A stretch of 64,000 nt of DNA from contig JAPZLL010000008.1 in NCBI GenBank assembly GCA_036250225.1, forward strand, positions 186,001-250,000, read 5' to 3'. Below, piece by piece: positions 54,768-64,000 of this stretch; position 1 is the stretch's first letter, and each line of letters starts with the position of its first letter. The notes beneath the pieces were generated by a model. The model worked only from the letters and a program-made list of their open reading frames with translations. It was not told the origin of the DNA and did no database searches. Made by a program: the position numbers and the translations under genes. This DNA is from Cercophora sp. LCS_1. Taxonomy: Eukaryota > Ascomycota > Sordariomycetes > Sordariales > Lasiosphaeriaceae.

Positions 54768-57086
54768 TCACACCAACTGCACAGCCTCATAATTCTCCCT
54801 CACAAACCACGGCTTAATCTCCTCCATATCGCTCGCAAAGCTATCAAACCACCCAATCCGATTATAATTCCCAATCGGCCACTTGACAAGCAAAATCCCA
54901 TGGACGCGCAACGCCCGCCCATCCACAGCCCAGCAGTTCGACCTGTACAAACTCAGAGCGTAGATCTCTTCGAGCCCATGTTCACACTCCCACTGGTACG
55001 GCACAACGCCGTCAATCGACTCATCCAGCATAGCGCTTCCGCACCGTATCCCGTCACGTTCCCCATCACGGATAAACACGTCCGCGAACCTGAGATCGTC
55101 TCTTTTGAACTTGAGACGATCCGGCCAGTCTTCTTCGGTGATGGGTTCGATATTGACTCTTCGGAGCCAGCCCTCGATCCATAGCTCGCCCCAGAACACG
55201 TCCCCAAAGGGATCTTCATTCATGTTTTCGACGAAAACATCGGTGATTTGGGCTATCGGGTCCATGGTCGACAGGGCCATTTGGTCGGGATAGCTGATAG
55301 CGCCGTTCATTGAAGCCCAAGACCAGGATGGAGCTCGCCATTTCTTCTCCGGCGGGCCGGAAAAGTCAAATGAACTACTGCTAGTTCGTGTTGCATTTCG
55401 CCCTCCGTATAGGTTGCGCTGCCAGGCCAGTCCATCGAGCGTGTTGGAGCGCCAGAGTCCTGCGCAGTACTGGTCATCAAGCAAAGGCGCAAACTTCCTC
55501 GCTATACCGGCGATTGCGCGGAACTTGTCGGACGGGTCGGTGAGTTGGCGTGACGTGTAGAGAGAGACGATTTTCATCCATTTCAGATAGATGTCAGCCG
55601 TCGGGGAAGGCTCCAGAACCTGACCGTCAAGGCCCTTTCGCGGCCGGTTTGCTGTTCGTCCTGTGAGGTTGTACATATCGTTGCCCATTGTGAACATGGA
55701 AATCATTCTTGGGTCGTCAGTCGGCTTTTTCAATCGACCGATGGGCCCGGGTTCGCCCAAGTCGAGTAGGGGCGCGTTTGACATCCAATTCCCCCAATCC
55801 AATAGCCCTCCAGTCGTTTTGAACGCGGTGCGACATCTCCAAACCATCTGCGTCGTGCTGTAGACCAAGCATCTTGATGACAGCAAGGATTCCTGGAAAG
55901 TCCACGCTCTGTCTACAATGGGGTCGTGATGTAAAATGGACATCTGATCTCCGACAAGGCTGACTTTGCCATTCCTCCCATCGGGACATCGATAGTCCAT
56001 CTCGAAGGAGACGAAATAGTCTCGCGATCGGTATCCCAGCGAGGTAATCGGATGAGTTAGTGCCTTTCGCCGGTGCAGGAAACCGTCCGATGATTTCTTG
56101 GCTGAAGAAGCACATAGAGTGAAGACAGCGTTTTCGTATACGCTTCGCATATTCGCAATCTCCCTCGCCTTGTGGGCGTCGTCATCCTGGATGATACAGA
56201 GTGAGTCAACCCATAGATACCTGATCCCTAGTTCGCGTGTGACACGGATAGCGTCCTGGATCGTCCGTGGCTGGTTTTCGACTGGGATCCTTTCGGCATA
56301 AACCGCCAGCGTTTTTGTAGTCGTGCTTGCGGGTTGTGGACCTCCCCAACAATAACTCAGGGCGACATATCGCCCTGACTCCCCTACATCACTCGTATAT
56401 AGCCGCGGTGGTTGACCGTTACCGAATAGTTCAATCACCATGGTTGGTAGTGGGAAACCGCCCGATGGTAGCTTTGGGCAGGATGTATGCGTATTTAAGC
56501 ATTCATCAACCCACTCTCGAGCCACGCCAAAGGCTCGGTCTGAGCCGACATCCAACTCCACCGGCCTGGCTGGAACATATTGAGAAACAGGATCGTCTAA
56601 AAACTATAAGCTGGTTCTAGTCTGAACTGACGACTGTAGGTACTCACCATGCAAAGCCTCAACCGAAAACTCTACGTCCCACGGACTCATATTCTTCCGT
56701 ACACCCTTAAACAAGAGCGATCGCAGCCCGCTGCCGTCATCTTCAACATTGTAATTACTTTGAACCGTGAAAACCAAGTGCCTCCCAAGACCGTTACCCA
56801 AACAATGGCAACTCACACCGCACTCGATATCCGACGGGGGAACATGCTCCGGCCCCAGCTGGATGTGGCGATCGATGAGAACAAGACAAAGAATGCAGCC
56901 TGCGTTTGATGTCTTTTCTAGATCATCATATCTTCGACAATATCGAAATGGTGCTGCTTCCTTTGACAGGATAGCCGCGAGGCTGTCGGGGTTAGTGAGA
57001 AGTGAGTTACAAGGCGAGCATGTTTTGTCGCCTGGAACTAGTTTACCGGGAGGTAAGCGATTACGTGGATCCAGGGGGTTATCCAT
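54768..57086 (-). CDS. HET-domain protein (heterokaryon incompatibility type)
   Basis: Member of the fungal HET family, some of which trigger cell death when incompatible strains fuse. Two exons: 56648-57086 and 54768-56596, with a 51-nt intron (GTGAGT...TTTAG); 755 aa. The N-terminus has cysteine pairs (KTCSPCNSLL and AGCILCLVLI) before the domain. The HET core is plain: YVALSYCWGGPQ, then TIQDAIRVTRELGIRYLWVD with SLCIIQDDD, then ENAVFTLCASSA. The C-terminal half is typical of large HET proteins and contains WSWASMNGAISYP. Whether it controls incompatibility here cannot be told: most HET genes have no known role. No NLR or partner gene lies next to it. Confidence 0.92.
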
Positions 57087-57626
57087 TGCACGTTTTTTCT
57101 TTAAGCGATGGATGGGTGAAGGTGATGGGAATTGACTAAAGGGGGTTCATGAGGAAGGCATTTTTGACAATGTCGGGCTCTCGGCTGAGGCTGAGTCGTT
57201 GTGCTGCAGCCTTTCGGATTTGTTGACGAATGAAAAAGGGCGCGGAATGGAGTTTCATGGAATTTGGGAAGTGGCGACTCAACATATTCCTGTCTTTCCA
57301 GTTCGAACATGGAAGGTGCGTCAAGAGAGGAAAGCACCCAGCCCGGCAAAAGCCTGTACTGACAGGTCGCAAGTTCAGAGGTTCACCCCTGGGTCATCAA
57401 AACAATGTTGTGTCGCACGCGGCAACGATAGAAAAGTGTGCAAAGGAGTTGAAAACCCACGAGATGCTCCCCTTCTAACCTCTTATCTCCATGACATCTA
57501 TCCAGCCCCGTCCCAAAACGCCTCCAGTCGCTCCCCACCCCCCATATGAATGAGTAGAATACAAGTCTATATACAGTACCGCCCGCCGACGTTGTATTGT
57601 ATTGTACAGTGTAGCAGCAACAAAAT
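57087..57626. other. intergenic
   Basis: Promoter region of the HET gene and 3' region of the carrier gene. No gene is supported. Confidence 0.5.
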
Positions 57627-58974
57627 CTATGCCAAATTCCGCTCCTCCATGGGTATGTACACCTCTAGTTTGCGCAAAATCGACTGGTACAAGAACAGCA
57701 TGCATCCGCTCTGAATGCTGGTCCAAACGGCCCTCGGCCCGACGCCTCTAAACCACCCCCCGACTCCTTCCGTTTTGTAAATGATCTTGAGCCCGGTAAA
57801 GACCGAAGACGTGTTGAGGTTTGCCGCTCCAAGTTGTGGCGTGTGGGTTGACGGCGATGACGTCGATATTAACCGTTTTTGGAGCTTCTGAGTCGCGTTC
57901 TCGACCGTGGGTTTGACATGCCCGTCTTTGACCGCCCCGGACTTTGATACGCCTGGTGTTTCTGCGGTCGGGACTGCAGCCTCAGGGTGTACCTGAGTCT
58001 GTAACCTTGTTTTGACCACGTCAAGCGGGCATGTTATTATCCCGGCCAGGCCACCGGCAGTTGCACCCGTCAACAGCTCCATCTCCCAGCCGATATCCCT
58101 GCTCTTCTTCCATTTTCGAGCCCAACTTTGTCCCTGCTCATAAAACATAAACTGGAGGGCCGAGTACGGAAGGTCGCGGTAAAGAGTCGCCTTGTAGCCG
58201 TAAAAGAGGGCGGGAAACCCTTCCTGCCGGACAATTGTCCTCATGGCGTCGGGCATACCCCTGTAATTATACCCCGAGGTGAAATAGGGGTTGTTGTACC
58301 GCCCTTGCAGCTGCATACGGGTTTTGAGCACCTCGGACGGCACATAGACGATAGATGCTGCTAAATCGCCCACAAAACCTGTGTCCTCCGTCAGTAGGCG
58401 CTAATCCCCGGATCCGTACCACACTAACCGGCAGTCAAATAGGCGACATGCTCTTGAACTCCATAAGCAAGCATGTTCCGCTTGCTCCACTCGTAGGTCC
58501 CAAAGAAGAGCACCGTTCCTGGAAACGAGCCCAACAGGGCCGGAAGCCAACCGCCATAAAGACCCCGCCTTATCCCCTCTTGTCTGAAAATCTTGTAGTA
58601 GGACGACCCGAGCGATGTGTATTTTGGTGGCACATGGGGGTCGCCTTGCTGTCTCGTTTTCACCGTATCGAGCGAGTGCATGAGCATGTCGCCAATCGTT
58701 CCGCCCAGTCCTCCCGCCAACATACACTGCGCACCCCTCTTGTCAGCAATTGACTGCGACCTAGACTCCGGGCCCCGCGGTGCGCAAAACGTACATGCAG
58801 GATCGGCGGGCGCCTTTCCAGCTCGCCATCTTCGGATTTCATATTATTATCAAGGCGCTCAAGTCCATGTTCGAGAAGAGCTCCTCCGGAGGGCAAGGGC
58901 GAGGGCGCGGCCAGGCCGCCAAGCGAGGACGTCGCAGTTGAGTAAGTGCCGGCCGTATCGGGGCCAGGTCCCAT
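57627..58974 (-). CDS. mme1: mitochondrial carrier, Mme1-like
   Basis: Six-helix inner-membrane carrier; yeast Mme1 exports magnesium from mitochondria. Three exons: 58795-58974, 58429-58726 and 57627-58378; 1230 nt, 409 aa. The start ATG 58974 (MGPGPDTAGTYSTATSS) was chosen because the frame upstream only reaches a TTG. Three carrier signatures are present: HSLDTVKTRQQ, VPSEVLKTRMQLQGR and CPLDVVKTRLQTQ. The block GDMLMHSLDTVKTRQQGDP and the later YVPSEVLKTRMQLQGRYNNP match the Mme1 subgroup closely as I recall it. A 60-residue loop after the third signature is disordered. The transported ion is inferred from the family and is not visible in the sequence. Confidence 0.9.
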
Positions 58975-59346
58975 CGCCCCTGAACTGCCCAGAGAAGCGG
59001 AATTGATCGCGCCGCGGAAGACAGATGTCGACGGCTTGTTCGTTCGCGGTTTCGGGTTCGGCGCTGGGTTGTCGCAATGCAAGTTTACCAAAATCAAGGC
59101 CGGGTACAAATTTCGAGCGGTCGCCAGTAGCCGGGGCTTAGCGGGCCCGACTTTTTCTTATCGGGCCGCTTATCGGATGGCTCGTGCGGGTCCCCAGATC
59201 TATCCAACAGCTACAATCATGCTGATAACTTTGTTACAAACAGCTGGGGTTTTGTTATTCTTCCTTTCCTAATGGGTTTGAAACCACGGATTCCCCAGGA
59301 CTCTATCTCCCATATATACACGTGTCTCCGGTGTGTTATGTGCAGG
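58975..59346. other. intergenic
   Basis: Promoter side of the carrier gene and 3' end of IMP2. The open frame of carrier exon 1 continues into this region without an ATG. Confidence 0.45.
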
Positions 59347-59925
59347 CTACGCCTTCCAGGACCCCACGCGATGCGACGGATGCTCCCACCACTTGATCCT
59401 CCCTGCCCTCTTAAGCGGCGATAGGATATGTGTTATTCTCCCCGTAATAAGCCTTGCCGAGATGGGTCCGTAGTAGTTGCTGTCCTTGGTCTTGTCCCAG
59501 GAAGCGTCCCCCTCCACCCAGACATGTCCCTCGGGCACCTGGACCAGCGCATGGGGATACGGTTTGTGCGTTTGCACCACATCGCCGGCCAATCCGACTA
59601 TCCTCTTCACGACGATCTTGTTGGGGTCAGTAGGGCTCCTGAATCCAGATGTCAGCTCCTCACTCCGGTTCGGCCTGGAACCACACCCCTCGTACCTGAA
59701 CGTCACCAGCATCCCACGGTCAAGATTCCATTGCGCATAGAGCTTCCAGACCAAACAGAAATCTCGCTTGAGCGACTCGTTGTACTGCGGGTTGAAGAAG
59801 GGGTACATGGACTGGCCATTGATGACGGTGACCTCGGCCACATAAGTATTAAAGAGGATGAGCGGCGGAATCCATGTCGCGTAGCGAATCAAATGGTTCG
59901 TAAATTGACCGAGGAACTTGGACAT
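59347..59925 (-). CDS. imp2: mitochondrial inner membrane protease subunit 2
   Basis: Type I signal-peptidase-fold protease of the inner membrane that removes sorting signals from intermembrane-space proteins. Two exons: 59696-59925 and 59347-59638, with a 57-nt intron (GTACGA...TTCAG, CTGAC branch); 173 aa. The intron is a multiple of three with no stop, so the unspliced frame stays open. The catalytic serine is in INGQSMYP (S39) and the catalytic lysine in KIVVKRIVG (K88), matching the Ser/Lys dyad of yeast Imp2. A hydrophobic segment at about 16-30 anchors the N-terminus. GDASWDKTKDSNYYGP forms the conserved C-terminal block. The frame upstream lacks an ATG before 59925. Confidence 0.93.
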   Translation of the reverse strand: MSKFLGQFTNHLIRYATWIPPLILFNTYVAEVTVINGQSMYPFFNPQYNESLKRDFCLVWKLYAQWNLDRGMLVTFRYEGCGSRPNRSEELTSGFRSPTDPNKIVVKRIVGLAGDVVQTHKPYPHALVQVPEGHVWVEGDASWDKTKDSNYYGPISARLITGRITHILSPLKRAGRIKWWEHPSHRVGSWKA

Positions 59926-60599
59926 AGCGCTACGCGGTCCATTGGACTTGCGCGTCTTGGTCTTGGAGCATCCGAGCAGGCCGTTGTCATGGCCTCGAGT
60001 GATGGATGACGAGCCGCAAATGCTCCAAGCTTTGGAGCTTCGCGACGCTAAGATAAGCGATAAGCCTGCATCAGCCACACCGGGCCGATCTTGACGAGAG
60101 TTTGACAAAAAAAGGCAACCCCCCTAAAGTGGTAAACCTAAAGGATGACTATGGGGACACAAGATCACAAAGAACAGGCCTCATTCTCTGCTCTAAGGTC
60201 TTTGAAAACCACCTTGCGCCTACTTGGGTATTTAGTTCTCAATCGACACCGATCGAACGACATCAACTGGACACAGTCGACCAGGTTAAGTTGTTTGGTC
60301 ACTTGTTTGGTCCGACAAACCTTGCAAGTCAAATTCGCTTTCTATTGACTGACTAGCCCCATAATTCCACCCAAATGCAACACATATCATCGTGTTTGGG
60401 TAAGCGGGCGCTCCTTGGAGGCGTGGTGCCCCCCATGCCTGTCTAAGATGCCATCTCAAGGACTTTTGTATGCCTAGACGCCAGCCCCATGTCGTGAACT
60501 AAATGCCATCCCGAAGCCTCTGATCGCCATCTCCTCTCCCAAGGATACGGCGTTCGTTTGGACCATTGTCAAGTCAAGTTCCTTCCATCCCGTGCCCTC
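59926..60599. other. intergenic
   Basis: Promoter region of IMP2 and 3' region of the eIF2-alpha gene. The IMP2 frame stays open up to 60108 through a non-ATG start only. No other gene is supported. Confidence 0.5.
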
Positions 60600-61638
60600 T
60601 CAGACCGTTCCGGGAATGTTGTCGTCGCTCTCGCTGAGAGACTCATCACCGCTAACCTCAGCGTTCTCGCGCTCGCGCTTCTCCATGAGGGCTTGCAGTT
60701 CGGCGTCATCTGATTCGGTAACGGCCTTGGGCTCCATCTTGACCACCAACTGGCCACCAGCAGCCTGAATGCTCGTTCGGATATCAACAATGGCTTCTTG
60801 CAGGCGAGCGATACCGGCGTTCTTGTCGAGACAGGTGTTGGTCAAGACGAAGAGAGGATGCGACACTAGCCTGACCTTGACCTGGCTCTCGGCGGTGTTC
60901 TTAGCCTCGGCGGTGCGGAGAGCCGTCTTGATGGCATCGATACCCTCGTAGCTAAAGCAGGTAACCTCGACATCGGCGCGAACCTTGGTAGGCTGAGGCG
61001 TCAAGCGCTTGCCAATGTAAGACTTGAGCTCCTCGGCCGAGGCCTCGTTGGGAAACTTGATGTCAGTCCAAACGTCGGGGTTGCTAATATCCGTAAGCAT
61101 TCACTCAAAAACCCCCATCGGGCAGTTGCATACGTTATTGAGAGCTTGAAAGCATCAAGTGAGTGGCCGTATTTCTTGTTCAACGGCCAGCCTATTGTCT
61201 CGTAAAGCTGCTCGATCGGCGTGAGGGTCTTCTCCGCAACGTGTCTCATGATCGAGTGCACAATCTTGCTCTTGTTGTATCGCTCTTCGCAGCGGACAAT
61301 ATCCTCGGGCGACACACGCCGCTTGGACAAGTCGATATACCCCTTCTCCTTGTCCACACGCAGCACGACGACTACCTCATTGCGCCCAACTCGGATAAGC
61401 TTTTGGATACTCCTGATACGACGCCTGGAGAGTTCCGAAAGCAAAATCATGCCATCGATATCGTCGTACTCGAGCAGCTTGACATAGGCACCCATGTCGG
61501 CGATCTGGACTGGTCAACCCTCCGTTCAAACAAACCCAAACTGCCGGCGCAATCTCCTACCTGCTTGACATTGACCATAACAAAAGAATCCACCTCGGGA
61601 TATTTCTCCTCATAGAAGCGGCAGTTTGAGTACGACAT
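60600..61638 (-). CDS. sui2: Translation initiation factor eIF2 alpha subunit
   Basis: Alpha subunit of the eIF2 complex that brings Met-tRNAi to the 40S ribosome; its phosphorylation slows translation under stress. Three exons: 61561-61638, 61134-61504 and 60600-61083; 933 nt, 310 aa. Spliced, the start is MSYSNCRFYEEKYPEVDSF, followed by the S1 domain (GAYVKLLEYDDIDGMILLSE). The kinase site is intact: LLSELSRRRIRS, with Ser52 counting the first Met, the Ser51 of the literature. The helical domain and the alpha-beta domain (DVWTDIKFPNEASAEELKS) follow, with an acidic C-terminal tail. Introns are 56 nt (GTAGGA) and 50 nt (GTATGC). The gene diverges from NTE1. Confidence 0.96.
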
Positions 61639-62810
61639 GTTTGCGGTGGTTGCCGTGCCCGGGCGGGGTGAATGCAGCGGGGTCGATTTAGCTGTCGTTC
61701 GACGTTCGGTGCAGGATCGCGGTGTATTGTCGCGAAAAGTCGATAATCGGCGGGAATTTGGTCGCGACTATTCCGGTGTACCTTTGCGACTTTATGTAAG
61801 GTGGGCGTTGAAAGAGCGACAAAGTAGCTGCTTGCAGTTGGAGTCACGCTGAGGCGAGTATTTTCAAAACCCAACCAAAAATTACCTGCAGCGAAGAAAG
61901 TGGGCTGTGGCTTGTGCGCTGAAGGAGGGGCACTGGCGGGGGCGGCGAATCGTGCAGTACAAAAAATGCAGTCCATACGGGCATCCCAAGATTTTTTGCT
62001 TCATCGTCAAGACTTTGAGGACCATTTTGAGGCCAGTTAAATACCAATTGAGCCTTCAAGGGATTTCTCCGCAAAGAAAACACAAATGAAGTGATAGAAA
62101 TCCATTTACAATGCAGTCTTCTGTCAACAACTTTTCCCACCTTTACTCAACGGTTCGGCCAAGGGCGGCTTGAATTCCCCACAGAAGTCGGCGCAGCTGA
62201 GCAACCAGCTGAGACACTTGCACATATTTTGCCCAGTGTAACTCCCATCTACGGGCATATACGTTGGACTCTATACATCTAAATATCTAGACGACTCTGA
62301 ATCTACTTGAATTGGTTGTTTGCGCTGCACTGTACCATAACATCATGCTCAATGTGAGATACTTCGATGACCTTATTTTGTTTGGTAGCAAACAGGCTTC
62401 GTCCACTATGTGACAGCGGAAAACGCCGGAATCCCTGCTAGCCCAGCATGGGGAGCCCCACTGTTGACCCTCCACTACGTCAACATCCACCGAAGCGAAG
62501 CGAAGGTTGCAAGGGAGCTCTTGCTCTGCGACAGAACCCATGACCAGCATCGTGAGCCTCGGACCAATCCAGCCAATAGTGTTATAAAGGGAGACTGCTT
62601 TCCTGTCTTTTGCACGTGCCGCTGAGTTCTACGCAACAACTCGCGCTTTTTGCTGATGACAGCTGTCCGACATGACCAAAAGACACGAAACGAGTGACGA
62701 GGAAGCTTTTGGATTTCTCTCGTTCGACAACTCACCAACCGATCCCTAGCCGGCTCGTAACCTAAACTTTCTCGCGAACCCGTGGAACACCCGTGTCTTC
62801 TTGATTGGTC
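61639..62810. promoter_or_regulatory. divergent promoter region
   Basis: 1.17 kb between the eIF2-alpha start (minus) and the NTE1 start (plus). It should hold both promoters and leaders. No coding region is supported, and no factor site is claimed. Confidence 0.45.
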
Positions 62811-64000
62811 ATGGAGCCGTCCAACACCACCATCATCGCTACGGCGATTTCCAAGACGGCCGCGGCCATGGCAGACGGTCCTGCAGGCGCACTCGAGTCG
62901 GCTGTCATAAGGGCCAGTGATGTTGCCCAAGCCCACAGCTCTTCCTCGTGGCTCGGTTTCTTTGCGAGAATTGTGCTATGGATCCTGCAGGCAGTCTCCT
63001 ACCTTTTATATTTGGCCCTGAAGTTGGCAACCTTTTCTGTCCCCTCTTTATTGTTCACACTCTTTTCTACCAGTCTCACAGTCACAATGAATGCAACAAC
63101 CCTGTAGGTTCTCCTTGGCATGTTACTGAGTTATCATATCTGACCATGTCCAGGATGCTCATTGTGGCAGCTCTGATATCAGGTGTCAGTTGGGTAGTAA
63201 GATATCGCTACCTCAACATGTACTCGCGTCTTCCACCCGAGCCGCAGAGAAAAGAGCCTGATATTGACCTGTTCCCTGACACCCATGATGAGGGAATCAA
63301 GTCAGGGCTTGCGAATTACTTTGACGAATTCCTCAGCGCCATCAAGATCTTTGGGTATCTGGAACGGCCCGTCTTCCATGAACTGACCCGCAGCATGCAG
63401 ACGAGAAAGCTGATAGCCGGAGAGACGCTGAATCTTGAAGAGGAGAAGGGGTTCTGTCTTGTGGTTGATGGGCTGGTTGAGATCTTTGTCAAGTCTTCCA
63501 GGGACAAGCGCTGGCTCGCAAGCACTCCCAATGTCGGCCCTCATGAGTTTTCTTCGAGCGAGGAGGAACGTTTCATCCCTGGGCACCAGAGATACCAACG
63601 ACTAACAGAAGTTCGGAATGGCGCTCCGATGTCATCACTGTTTTCCATCATGTCGCTCTTTACTGAAGACATTCCGATGAAGCTCCCCGAGGACGACAAT
63701 TCAGAGCCAGGAACCGCTGCTGCCAGTACAGTACTCCCGAACTATCCGATGAGCGCAACCTTTCCGAAGGCCCATGATACGCCGGTATCGTTCCCAGGAA
63801 CTCCGGACTTGGAAGGTACCAAAGCGAGTTCAGCCACCCTGCCAGATCCCATGATACCACATTCCCCTGAGTCTGCAATTCCGCCCATCTCTCTCGACAC
63901 TTCGGGTCAGGGAAAACCAAGTAAACCAGTTCGACCCGCACCGAAACGAAACGCCACTAGCTCGGCCCATCCCGATATTATTGCGAGGGCAACGGTCGAC
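62811..64000 (+). CDS. nte1: lysophospholipase NTE1, 5' part
   Basis: ER membrane phospholipase B related to human neuropathy target esterase; it deacylates phosphatidylcholine. Only the N-terminal part (about 379 codons) is in the window; the frame is open at base 64000. Exon 1 is 62811-63102 and exon 2 starts at 63154, with a 51-nt intron (GTAGGT...TCCAG). Hydrophobic segments include WLGFFARIVLWILQAVSYLL and the stretch after MLIVAALISGVSWVV. The first cyclic-nucleotide-binding-like domain begins around FGYLERPVFHELTRSMQTRK and GFCLVVDGLVEIFVK, as in fungal Nte1. The patatin catalytic domain lies beyond the window, so the active site could not be checked. Confidence 0.92.

Noticed and set aside
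1..64000. tRNA, 5S rRNA, telomeric repeats and intact transposons
   Set aside because: No cloverleaf-like A and B boxes, no 5S-like start, no TTAGGG tracts and no transposase or reverse-transcriptase frame were recognised by eye. A dedicated scan would be needed to exclude single tRNAs.

Overview
The window is chromosomal DNA of a filamentous ascomycete, most likely a Sordariomycete. Genes are intron-poor, with short GT...AG introns (44 to about 150 nt), CTAAC/CTGAC-like branch sites and small exons near the 5' end. The gene set is fungal: DASH subunit Dad4, a KapC-type bZIP factor, a HET-domain protein, fungal Alg5, Erg1 and Nte1, and a 14-27 nt style of micro-exon in profilin and Got1. There are no rRNA, tRNA, CRISPR, intact transposon or viral signals that I can support. 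Most of the window is ordinary, gene-dense euchromatin.

Layout. 0-12 kb: a possible small spliced gene, the kapC-like bZIP gene (+), then on the minus strand ARP5, DAD4, an unknown 699-aa protein and a multi-pass membrane protein with a long disordered tail. 12-24.6 kb: a 1176-aa coiled-coil protein (-) diverging from an Hsp70-like ATPase (+), a single-pass membrane protein (+), the INO80 subunit IES6 (+), GOT1 (+) and profilin (-). 27-38 kb: a disordered protein (+), an unknown RRM-like protein (-) diverging from an Afg2/Drg1-type AAA+ ATPase (+), and the PP4 regulatory subunit PSY2 (-). 38-42 kb is about 4 kb without a gene. 42-64 kb: a basic, serine-rich unknown (+), ALG5 (+) converging on ERG1 (-), a PPR protein (-), a membrane protein (-), a HET-domain protein (-), the mitochondrial carrier MME1 (-), the inner-membrane protease IMP2 (-), eIF2-alpha (-), and the 5' part of the phospholipase gene NTE1 (+), which runs off the right edge.

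How the genes relate. ARP5 and IES6, which form one module of the INO80 chromatin remodeller, lie about 15 kb apart. PSY2 acts with PP4 phosphatase in the DNA-damage response. ERG1, ALG5, GOT1 and NTE1 work in ER/Golgi lipid or glycan traffic. The PPR protein, MME1 and IMP2 are mitochondrial. I see no biosynthetic cluster and no clear new multi-gene system.

The more unusual observations are in gene structure: a DAD4 first exon that is only the ATG, two introns that are multiples of three with no stop (in the Hsp70-like gene and IMP2), and an Afg2-type ATPase whose first AAA domain has lost its catalytic glutamate. All splice junctions were read by eye from donor and acceptor signals, frame continuity and remembered family conservation; no transcript data were available.
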